64,000 bases of DNA from Solicoccozyma terricola (taxonomy: Eukaryota; Basidiomycota; Tremellomycetes; Filobasidiales; Piskurozymaceae). The first letter of the stretch is position 1. The number at the start of each line of letters is the position of its first letter. The notes below the pieces were generated by a model that ran no database searches, was not told the DNA's origin, and worked only from the letters and a program-made list of their open reading frames with translations. This document shows, piece by piece, positions 13,551 to 23,507 of the stretch. The stretch lies in assembly GCA_001600875.1 (NCBI GenBank), contig BCLD01000013.1, positions 608,033-672,032 of the forward strand, given 5' to 3'. A program made the translations under genes and the position numbers.

Positions 13551-14085
13551 AGGAATGTAACTGCAAAGTAACATTCATTAACCGGACCCCTTACCACTAT
13601 GGCAAAAGGCCACAATTCCACGCTCAAAGTGGAATTGAGTTTGCAGTTGTATATAAACCCAACACGCCCAAGGATGTGGTCCCCGTAGCATCCTTGCACC
13701 ACTCCCCCCCTCAAGGAAGCGGTGTCCCGACGCTGTAGCTTACATAACGTCTCCAGGGGCAACCCCTGCCACCCTTAGGTTCGAGGGACCTCCCAATGAT
13801 TATGTAATGTGTGATAACCAAATGACACCCCCACCTGTGTCATGACCAGCAATGATGTGTTTTATTGGGGACTAGGCCGTGCAATAAACCTTGTCAGGTC
13901 TGGGATTCGAACCGGTGCTTGAGCGTGGAATTCTGTAAGGAATGTAACTGCAAAGTAACATTCATTAACCGGACCCCTTACCACTATGGCAAAAGGCCAC
14001 AATTCCACACTCAAAGTGGAATTGAGTTTGCAGTTGTATATAAACCCAACACGCCCAAGGATGTGGTCCCCGTAGCATCCTTGCA
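13551..14085. mobile_element. 535-bp element with 148-bp terminal direct repeats
   Basis: 13551-13698 and 13938-14085 are identical at 147 of 148 positions (one G/A difference) and in the same orientation. Each copy holds a TATA-like TATATAAACCC. The 239 bp between them has no coding frame, but contains GGTTCGAGGGACC and GGGATTCGAACC, words like a tRNA T-arm. The flanks are GATGGTGTG on the left (ending at 13550) and GATGGGTGTG on the right (from 14086), a possible 9-10 bp target duplication with one G inserted. It could be a tiny LTR element (TRIM) or another non-autonomous transposon. The near identity implies recent activity or gene conversion. Confidence 0.8.
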
Positions 14086-14372
14086 GATGGGTGTGAGTGG
14101 TAGCAAATCAGTGGGACAGCGAAACAAAAGAAAAAAGGGAAAGGGGGGGTGGGGGGGGGATGTACCCCTTTCGTATACTCGTATTGGTTTCATGTTATCA
14201 AATCACTCAATTCAACATCACCTCAAGCTACCCAAAACATTATCAGTGTCCATCCATTGCACATACCACCAGCTGAGAATCCAGTGAGTGGGATTGGATG
14301 CCTCTACACCACCTTCAATCTGAATGGTAGTCTCGTGTCATACCCCTTTTCGCGCAGTCTACTACTCCTACC

Positions 14373-15263
14373 ATGAATCCCCGAAACCCTCTCAACCCCC
14401 ACCTCCCTCTACCAAATCCCACCGAATTCCAACATCGAAAGGAATCATCCCAACAGTGCCATTTCAATTACAACCATTCCAAATGGTCCGACAGTTTCAC
14501 CTGGGTAGCCTACCCACCAAACGAACCAGCCTCCATTTTGAAAGATCCTTGGGAGACATATCCAATAGATCTCAAACGTCGTTCGTTAATTCGCATTGAT
14601 CGAGCGATGTATTCTGGCCTGTATGGTGAGCTGTTCTATCAGTGTCACTATGAAGGTCAGGAACGACCTATTTGGGTACCGGCGTTATTCATCCAGCATT
14701 ACCAATCCGAGGCCAAACAGCATTTCTGGGAAACAGTTGCAGACAAAGATCACCCTCGAGGACCATGGCCACTGAAACGCTCAGGAGATGTCATCAATAC
14801 CCATCCAATGGCCACCGGTCAGCCACAATGGACAGCTCCCAAGACTTGGACATCCCACAACTGGCCTCGTCGAAAGGATGGTTCACCGCTCGACCACAAT
14901 ACGTACCAAGTGCACTATGATCATCTCGTCGGTGTACAATGGTTACTTCAAAAGAACAAGAAGTCCCCTCAGATGCTAGAGCTGTTGAAGGAGAAGGGTC
15001 CTGACGAGATCCTTCGTCACCTGCTTGTCGATTTCCGGGGGTTCGGGGAGGGTTTGGCATGTCTGGATGAGATTAGAGGTGCAAGCAGCATCGATGAGGT
15101 TCCCGCCATCATAGATGCCTATGACCTTTGTCATATTCCCGGAAACATTAAAGATTCTATCATGGAAGCTGAGATTGGTGTTTATGTCAAGGAGTGCTGC
15201 TGGAAGATAAATGATCTTCTGCTGCTCGACAAACGGGATAATAACAGTCATTCCGGGATGTAG
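14373..15263 (+). pseudogene. Unknown multi-copy family, N-terminal and middle part, truncated
   Basis: A single open frame of 296 residues. It has the family N-terminal signature: W.(D/E).F.W, then a Tyr/Leu-rich block (YSGLYGELFYQCHYE), then W.P.LF; compare WTEQFRFRD, YGEYLFRNLWFYQ and WNPFILGW in the copy at 19675-22606. Further on, EAEIGVYVKE matches ANKIGVYFKL there. The frame ends at about 15,250, where the plus strand becomes the antisense of another family copy; the stop is probably an accident of that junction. It starts from a Met near the end of a promoter region shared with the minus gene at 12582-13530. Confidence 0.55.
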
Positions 15264-18124
15264 GCACATGGTTACTGGGAGCGAGGTGATTACCATATCT
15301 ACATTGAGAGCGATGCATTCTCTAACCTCTCTCTGGAAGACATTGGTGGAAACCATAAGTGATTGAAGGAATTTGGTGATATCAGGCTGAGCCTTGAATT
15401 TGGCGAGTCCATGAGCGCTCTTGTCAACCAGATTGCTTGATAACTGTGATGGAATTGGAGTTCAGTCAGGGATTTTCCCGATTATCGAGTCATGTACCCA
15501 CCATCAACATCACCAGACCCTTCACAGCTGCCACCTGAGCGCTCTTTAGACTTCCAAGGTGTTGAGATCGAACCGGTTCTTGCATGAGGGTCATTGGGAT
15601 GCCAAGCAGCTTGTCGCTAAAGTCACCAACCCATGTTTGATTGAGGTGTACAGCATATGCCTGGCAGAATTCCATGAGTCCCATCTTGCAGAATGCCGGG
15701 AGAGAGAGCGCTACCTTCTGTGACATGATCCCCAACACAATATGACCACCTTGTCACGGGAATTCCTCTGAACACGCTATGATCTCCCATCGCCGTCGCT
15801 CTAGGATATCGGATAGGGGTGCCACGTCATTCAACATGAACTCACGCACGTTATCATCGTCATTCATGTGACCCGAACTAGGCTCGTACACCTACAACCA
15901 TTGTTCAAGGAACAATGGACATATGGCAGGTCTATGGCCCGACAGCGGCTAAACTGACTCACACCATCTCAGACGTGGTCGCCATCAGATGGATCCGTCC
16001 GAATCCGTCCGCATTCGTCCAAGACATGCTCTCGCCGCTCGTACACCCACAAGTCGGCTCGAATCTATGTTCTGAAGTCGTGATATGACCTTACCATAGC
16101 TTGGCAGTATGGATCGGTCGAGCACGAACTCCAGTATCTCCAATACGGCCTCTATGGAACAATGGAGCGTCAGAACAGTATGGTCCGGATGGTATGCCAG
16201 TTAGCCAAGTGTTCCCATCCATCCTACGTACTTAAGGTAGCCTTTTGTACGTACTCTAGTTATTGCTCTCTTTCCTCGAGCAATATTATCAATTGTATGC
16301 AACACCCTTAACGACCATTGCATTACACGACCGACCATTGCCTAGAGGCACTCGAACGTAGACGCACTTAGTGAAGCAAGCTCCGCTTACACACACACGA
16401 ACACACGAAGACGACACCACGTGGATCCGACCGAATCCATCCAAATCCGTCTAGGACCCAACGAACGCTGACCGATACCGAATAGAGAGTCAAGTGACTC
16501 ATCCATCCTCGGGTGTGACGATCGTCGTTAGATCGTTACACACCTCCTCGTTCCATCTGCTTCTCAACAATCCTCTTCCCCGCCACTACCATGGTTGGCA
16601 TGTCGAATGGTATGAGAGTCTGTTCAAAGGGATTTATTTTGCAATCGGCATCCACATCGATAACACGAGAGAGACTTGAGAGGTTTGGACCAAGCATCAC
16701 TGGGGAAGGTGGAGTTGGAGAGGATACTTGACTGAAGTCCACGTAGCATTGCCATGTTGGGACCCTCGAAAGGATCTTCTGGATTTGTCCAGCATCGGAC
16801 ATGTTGTGGTGCTGAGAAGATGTAGTGTATGTTTCAGAGCCCTTCACTCATGCCCTCTGCAATGACCCTGACCTCCTCATCATGGTTGTATATGGCTGGA
16901 TCTCCACCAGGGGCCACATTTGTCATTGCAAACTTGGTTCCTCTGTATGCTCCGAAAGCAGTCACAGAATGTTGACCTCCCTTTGCTTGCATTGTTGCAA
17001 TGGCACTGCATTCCAGAACACTTCCGATACAATGATAGTGAGTGGTGATATGACCAGGCATGGGAAAGGTGGGGAGATGAATGATTTTAGAGACGATGCA
17101 GTTGCGGTTGGATGATATGAGCTGTAGAGCAGCATACAGCTCGCTGTTGGAGAAGACTTTCATGCGAGTTCTACCCTTCAAGCCGACAAGAGAGAGAAGT
17201 GTAGCCATACGTCCGCCAACAGTGGATTTCATTGTTTTGTACGACCATCGACACCTTGAGTCATGATGCCACTGTATCCTGCCACGATCTGGAAACGCTG
17301 ATTACCAAGTATGACCGAGGTTTTGAGGGAGAATGAGAGTGATTGGATGTACTCATCATAGTCACGATCATTCGGATCAAAGTTTGCAATCTTCTTTTGC
17401 AAATCCTTGACGGCATCTTCTGCAATCAAGATGAAAGCATCATACACCATTGAGGCATGACCATTTGTCCTTGCAACGTCACCATCATTGAACATCCAAC
17501 TCCAGGCCTGGTCCATTGGGAGTCCATGTAGAGCATCATCCTTGAGATCAAGCATACCCCTGAGTGCATCTTCAGGAAGTACTTGTAGTGATTGCAGGGC
17601 GGGGATGATGTCATCCAAGCTAAAGGTAAGACCCACTTCGACCACATATTCCACGAAGACCGTCGTGACTTAAAGCAGTGGTGGAGAAAGCACAAGTCTA
17701 TCATGGATGTGAGAGATGAGATCGAGTACGGCCTTGGAAAGGAGTGAGCTGCACGATGCCATGTCTGTGTCCATCTCCTCGTCTTCATCCTCGCCATTGA
17801 CCTCCTCGTTGGCGGGGCCAGAGACATCATTCTGAAAATCCATCATCCCTTCATCCATATCTGACCACCTTACTTCATTACCACTGGACTCCATTTCCTC
17901 ATCTGAGTTGGCATATTTGTTGTCATCTCATTGATCTTCCCAATATCCCTCTGCCCAAGGTTGGGAACGACCCACAGAGAACATTTCAGTTTCGTTATAT
18001 TCTTCGTAAATGTTGTATTCTTCATAGACAGTAAATGCCATTGCATCATCTGTACCTTCATCCATCACCTCATCCTCGTCGGAATTGTCATCGGAATCCT
18101 CGTCATCAGTCAGTCTTGGCCATG
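15264..18124 (-). pseudogene. Unknown multi-copy family, copy interrupted by a solo LTR
   Basis: The minus strand carries an acidic N-terminal part (18124-17670), a middle part (17654-17229: SLDDIIPALQSLQ and MVYDAFILIAEDAV), a part at 17232-16834 (VGGRMATLLSLVGLKGRTR), then VIDVDADCKINPFEQTLIPF and EKQMERGG at 16541. The LTR follows, then GHIVLGIMSQKVALS at 15,746 and a last exon (ECIALN, SLP.TM.LHPGM). The copy at 30534-31540 has the same sequence without the LTR. Introns (for example GTGGGT near 15,505) separate some parts; others look frameshifted. No known fold is recognised. Confidence 0.6.
15752..16540 (-). mobile_element. Solo LTR, family A, with perfect TSD CACCT
   Basis: This 789-bp block is the reverse-complement form of the 7619-8415 LTR: it begins TGTCACGGGAATTCC and ends CGTTAGATCGTTACA. 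CACCT precedes it (15747-15751) and follows it (16541-16545). The allelic empty site GACCACCTCCTCG is visible, reverse-complemented, near 30,703-30,715 in a sister gene copy (CGAGGAGGTGGTC), which proves the insertion point. Confidence 0.95.
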
Positions 18125-18321
18125 TGTCATGGGAATTCCTCTGATACAAACAACGACCTCCTATCGCCACCGCTCTAGGATATCGCTCACTAGCGACATG
18201 TCATCCTACGCATCACCCACTATCAGAGTTACCCCTCACTCCAATCGTCACCACGTTGCTATGTCCTATAGGAGGATCCCAGCGCTAAAGGACTTCCGCT
18301 CCGCAACACGGCCCGACAATA
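18125..18321 (-). mobile_element. LTR fragment, family A, 3' end only
   Basis: Starts TGTCATGGGAATTCCTCTGA and follows the 3' part of the 9177-10068 LTR (reverse-complemented) through CACTATCAGAGTTACCCCTCA and AAGGACTTCCGCTC, then stops abruptly near 18,321 where a coding frame begins. It is the truncated remainder of a rearranged copy. Confidence 0.8.
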
Positions 18322-18972
18322 GTGGTTCAATCTTGAAAATCACCACTCATCGCCCTTCTCGAGGAATCGGACAGCCATTAAAGAACGCCGATATCTACTC
18401 GAACCCTCAGAAACACATCTTCACCGAGGAGTGGCTTGCCATGCACCCGGTGGAGAGGATGTATTTCGTTATCCCTGTTGAAACATGGACCTCTTTCGCC
18501 CAGGTCAAGGAGATTCCATGGTACAAGAATCACTCACTGATCACCGAAGACAAGAAGATGAAAGAGATTCTTGAGGAGGCCTGGGTGGAGAGGCAACATG
18601 TTTATGGAGCTCCTCAAGTGGCCGTGGAGATTGAAGGCAAGATTTACATGGTCGATTGGGTGTTGAAGGGGGAAACCACAGGGATGGATCAAGGGTCTGG
18701 CGGAGAGTGCAGCGGAACAATGTCAGGTGAACATTTTGGTGCAGACTTTGCAGCAGACAATGAACACAACGTGCCGCCGAGGGAGGCTGAAGAAGAGGTG
18801 GCTGCGCCGGCAACGACAACAGCGAGCACCGGATTATCTTCAGCAGACATTGAACATGCCGAGGCCACCGAGGAGCAAGTTGTGGCGGCGAATGCTAGGG
18901 CACAGGTGCCAGAGAGAACATCCACGAGAACAGCAAGGAGGCAGATATACAGCGGCATGTCCATCGACCATG

Positions 18973-19003
<31 letters not shown>

Positions 19004-19235
19004 TGACAACAACGACAACGAAGTGGGGGCCGTGGTGTTTAAAAAAAAAAATGGAATACTATTTCAGAATTATACAAGTGTCTGTTCAATGTGCCATGCC
19101 CTAATTCCCCTCGTTTTCTGCTCTCTTCATCGCCTCGGTATCCTCAGGTGTCCAACAATTAGATACACCAGAAGATCTGAGGTAATGATGCACCACATTC
19201 CCATCCATTGCCGGGTTGACCAGATATCCCGATGA
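18322..19235 (+). CDS. Island gene, 5' end lost at LTR junction
   Basis: An open plus-strand frame beginning in LTR sequence. The real coding part probably starts near 18,322 (SILKITTHRPSRG). About 110 residues look folded (EEWLAMHPVERMYFVIPVE, EIEGKIYMVDWV). They are followed by an Ala/Glu/Thr-rich tail with an Asp-Asn repeat encoded by GACAAC units at about 18,972-19,025. The start is artificial, so the gene is 5'-truncated or fused to the LTR. Function unknown. Confidence 0.4.
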
Positions 19236-19281
19236 GGTGTGTGTGCTGTGGGTAGAATGGAGGAATGGAGAATGACCCTTT

Positions 19282-19304
19282 GGGGGGGGGGGGGGGGGGG
19301 GGGG
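19282..19304 (+). repeat. Poly-G run (23 nt)
   Basis: An uninterrupted G run in the spacer between the 18.3 kb and 19.7 kb genes. The stretch 19,236-19,674 otherwise has only short frames; it may be the 3' flank of either gene. Confidence 0.9.
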
Positions 19305-19674
19305 TTAGCAAGCGCACGCGATGGGGTACCATTCCCCCACTTACATTGCTTCCATATTGGCCTGCATTTTATCCAACTCTGCATACCACTCAGGACCTCT
19401 ATTTGGATACCTATGTGCTCGTTGTGGTTGGGCATGGGGAATGGCTTGAAGACTGGAGCTTGACATACCCTGAATGCTGGGAACTGTGTTGACTACCCTT
19501 GCCACCCAGAGAGAGTTGCTGGGGATACTCGGTGTGTTTTGCAATGGTGTGGGCATGGAAACACTGAGATCCGTCGGCACCCGAGGAGAGATGGCCCAAG
19601 GAGAGATGGCCCGAGGAGAGCTGGCAACGCTCAGCGTTCAAACAGAGTTATCCTGCAAGTTCGGTGTGTTGTTC

Positions 19675-22606
19675 TCACCGCCAACACTTGAAACGCTGTT
19701 CACCCTGTTCACTTTGAGGGATATTGCTCTGGGAGCTACGCTGAACGATTTGTGTGTTCAGCTGGGTACTACTAAAGCTTGAAATCCTGCTGGGAACCTC
19801 CACCGTGCCAGAGCTTGCACCCTGTGGCGTTGCTTGAATTATCTCTCCAAGGCTCCTCTCACTCGGTGTCCTGGGAATGGAGGTCCTCTCGCTGGTTGTC
19901 CCCAGGTTACTGCTCCCATCACTCCTGGCACTCGAGGGAATAAACGAGCTGTCTGATTCAGGAACAGTGGCGATTCTTCGAGGGCAAGGGATCCTCCTAG
20001 GCGGCGCCGCCACCACCACCCCACCCACATCCGGCATCTGAACGTCATCGCCACGAGGTAATGGTTGGCCAGGGAGATGGACATTGTCTTGCATGATTCT
20101 GAAGCCCTCATCTCTGTGATAATCCTCATCCTCGTCCACTCCATCAACCTCATCAATCATTGGGTCCTCCATTGCACCATTCAATCTTGCCTCTTGAATG
20201 TGTGCACGGATATCAATGTATCGCCATGGGATGATGTTCTGAGCAGCTTGCTGGTTCTGATGCAGTGCATGCACACAGTGAGCCTCGATGAGTTGAACAG
20301 CCTGGATAAATTCCGGATCGTTGTCCTTTGTCAAGGTACCCAGATGTTCCCCTTGCATATCAAAAAAGTGAGCCTCGATTCCCTCTCCTGAAACTGGAGG
20401 TAGTCCAAAACAAGGATCCACTCCGGATGTTCTGATGACCATCTTGAGCAAAGTTGCCCGGGGATCCTGATTGGGTGGAATGACCATTGAGGGGATCCTT
20501 AGCATGATGACATTGGAACGATAGATACATGCAAAGGCATCGATGTTGTCTATTGTCATTTTCTTTCCTTCTATCAGTGTCTGTTACACATAATCCACCA
20601 TCCAACCTCCACTCACTTGATTTAGCACTGCATTTCAACGGCTCACAAATCTCTTCTGAGAATGCTTGGATCCCTTCTGGGGGCACTTTTACGGGCAGTT
20701 AGTAGTGGGTATTGCCATGCTTGTAGGCTGTGTATACCTTGTGTTGTCCTTGTCCAGGTTTGAATAGGACTGGGGGCCCGGGGGGGAGGGGGGGCGGCGG
20801 TTCAGTCACAGTCCTCATCTCCCACGACGCCGATGCCGACGCCACCACACTCACTCGTAAAAAGCTCTTCATACTCGCGGAACATGCCCATCGGAATCAC
20901 ATGAGGAACCATCATTCGATTCGCCTCACTGACATTCAAATCAGCATCCCACCTCCCTCTGGCCACCTTCAACTCCTCGTGGACGACTGGAACCAATCGT
21001 TTATAACTACCACCACCAAGGATCTCATCCCACATCCACATATCCACCGGATACGATATCAATGGATCGACCACATTGGTACATGGCTGTTGCACACACT
21101 CCAGACCAACAAACCCAAACACCTCGGCATTTCGGGTGACTTGAATTGCAATCGCTTTTGAATGTGAATATGCATGTTCCCTATTCAACTGGGATGGATC
21201 ACGCATTCCCAGAGCAGCATGACCCACTGCATGCATAAAAAATCACTCTGCGATCACCATAAATGCCCGTTCAATGGAGAGAAGCCGGTAAGCGAGGGTT
21301 TTCTTGTTTTTCCAATCCCGATGAGACAACCTCAGGTATTCCGTGATTTCTTTTGCAGCATCAGAATTTCCACCAGTGAGGAGTAGCCGGATTGAAGGAA
21401 GGTCCGTGAGCATAGCGATCATGGTGTGAAGGGTCGATTTGATTGGTTCATCATAAATGCTGGGCCATGGGGGAGATTAGAACCCAACAGAGAAAAAGAA
21501 AAACACCCTGGCACTCACTAAAGGAAACTGTTTGGATCCATCACCTCTTGATGATACGATGTCGCACCCTTGTATGAGGCAACCCTCCCTTTCACCCCCT
21601 TTTTCCCTTTGGTCACGGTCTTTTTCAAGTGATCCAGACAACCAGAGATGGCAACACCGATATAGGACAAGCAGGCTCCATTTTGTCCACGTTTTCCAAT
21701 CTCATCTACAGCTACCTCATTGTACTCGTGAACCATCAACTTGAAGTAGACACCGATCTTGTTGGCCTCAGGGTGGCCTGGTGCATCCAACTTGGAAACA
21801 AATGACACCCCACACTCCTTTAGATGCTCTAGTGTGACATTGGAAGCCACCACAGCAGAGTTTCGAAGCATGATTGCCTTGAGGTAGGGTATGAATTGTG
21901 GCAGACCGGTGAAGAATTCGAGTATTTGGTCGTTTGAGAGGTCACGAAGAGCGAGTTGGACCCAAAGGGTTGTTTCCATCTGTGATACTGTGTCTCGAAT
22001 ACCGTCCAGGATCGCATTGTGGAGAACATACAGTGTGTCCATCTCATATCTTTCGTTCTCGAGACCACTAAAAGTTGTCATTTGGAATTGATCATATAGT
22101 CGGCTTGTTGCGGTTTCAATAAACCCGTTTGGTTTCATCGGTTTCGTCCCAAGCTTCAAATCCAATTGAACCTCTTCCTTGTCCCCTCTATAATGCAAAC
22201 GGTCCCTCCCATGTTTCCTTAAGAATTCCCTTGTCTTTACCCGATCATGTTCCTCCACCAACCATCCTAGGATGAAAGGGTTCCAATCGAGACCAATATC
22301 GATCTGGTAAAACCAAAGATTTCTAAACAAATACTCGCCGTAAATAATCTCCTTGATTTCCCTTTCATCCAAGAGATTCCGTTGATGACCCTCAATCACA
22401 TGCATATCACGGAATCTGAACTGTTCCGTCCAGTTTTGTGGTTCTTGATGGCGCCAACGGTGTTGTTTTGGAGGGGTTTGGGTGAATTCATTGAGAGGGA
22501 CTTGTTCTTGACCACTGTAAATCGTAATGGTTTGGTTTCTTGGCTGATTGGAGGGGAGTATAGCAGCAGGGTCAAGGTGGCGGAGATCTTCATGGAGGCG
22601 GGACAT
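19675..22606 (-). CDS. Unknown multi-copy family, best-preserved full-length member
   Basis: Start ATG at 22606 (MSRLHEDL). The first exon (22606 to about 21,520) holds the family N-terminal domain (WTEQFRFRD, YGEYLFRNLWFYQ, WNPFILGW) and a helical middle (QFIPYLKAIMLRN, ANKIGVYFKLMVHEYNE). After an intron, 21,480-20,810 continues (YDEPIKSTLHTMIAMLTDLP, GHAALGMRDPSQLNREHAYS); a G/C-rich intron ends at about 20,768. The last part (from about 20,690 to 19,675) holds ICEPLKCS, LLKMVIRTSG, then an acidic and Ser/Thr-rich tail. One in-frame stop at about 21,243 may be a short intron or a real break. A divergent small gene starts at 22794. No known domain is recognised. Confidence 0.55.
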
Positions 22607-22793
22607 TGTGTGTGGGGAGGGGGTTGGGGGGTGGTGGTGGTGGTAGATGGTGGTAGACGGTGGTTGATGATGTGTAGAACCGGGAAATGGACAGAGGGGC
22701 AACGAGGAACGCGACCGATGGGGTCGCCCCCCATGGCATTCCAAGGTACAACAACACATTCACATTCACACCCACCACCACCACCACCAAATT
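22607..22793. promoter_or_regulatory. Compact divergent promoter
   Basis: 187 bp between the start codons of the minus-strand family gene (22606) and the plus-strand basic protein gene (22794). It has GGTGGT repeats and CACC repeats but no clear TATA box. Confidence 0.45.
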
Positions 22794-23365
22794 ATGGCTG
22801 GTAGAAAACGAAAATCCAAACCACCCGCTGTGGAAGACCAACCCTCACCACAAAAAAGAACAAGAAAGGAAAAGATCCCAATAACACCAGTAGAAACATC
22901 ATCGAGTGCATCCATGACGACAACGAGGGTTACGCGATCATCTTCAATTAGAAGGTTGACACCATCTGGCACCACTAGATCTTCTGTCACAAGATCTTCA
23001 GCAATGGCATCCTCTGGTGTAGCATCCTCGTCTGGTGTAGCATCCTCATCCGGTGTAGCATCCGGGTCTCGACTGTTGGTTGCCGTGAGTTGAATGGTCG
23101 AGCACCGTGCTGGGATGTTGGTTTCTAAACTTCCCCCCACCCCCCACCTCAGTCGAATTCAATGTCCGATGACCAACCACTATCGTCAACAGGACACAGC
23201 TCTACACATGGACCAATAGGTCCCCCTGTACCCTCCTCACCACCTATCCACTCCTACTGCCGGCCTCGTGACACAACACCTGAAAGAAGATCAGAGATGG
23301 TACATGCTCAGTTGATAATTAGTTTCCAGAATTGGAGATTGGTGTGCAAGCCGAAAGGAAGATGA
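22794..23365 (+). CDS. Small basic, probably nuclear protein
   Basis: Two exons: 22794-23081 and about 23,155-23,365, joined at GTGAGT 23082 with an acceptor CTCAG. The product begins MAGRKRKSKPP and has KRTRKEK, two good nuclear-localisation-type clusters. A short repeat SSGVAS occurs three times, then a Pro/Ser-rich stretch, and the end is SFQNWRLVCKPKGR. No domain is recognised. It is transcribed away from the full-length family gene, with a shared promoter, so the two may be co-expressed (inference). Confidence 0.5.
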
Positions 23366-23507
23366 TGGATGAGAGGAAGAGGGGTTCGAGGTCAATGTCG
23401 AGGGTTGGTTTGGATGGTTCATGGTCTCCAAAAAGAGCTAAGGCAAGGAGGTGAAATAATTACATTTTTGTATTACTATCACTATCATGTCTTCCCCGCA
23501 TCCTTCA

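Noticed and set aside
13880..13945. tRNA-like T-arm word (GGGATTCGAACC) inside the terminal-repeat element
   Set aside because: On the minus strand the T stem does not pair properly (GG/CC only) and there is no acceptor or anticodon arm, so it is not a functional tRNA gene.
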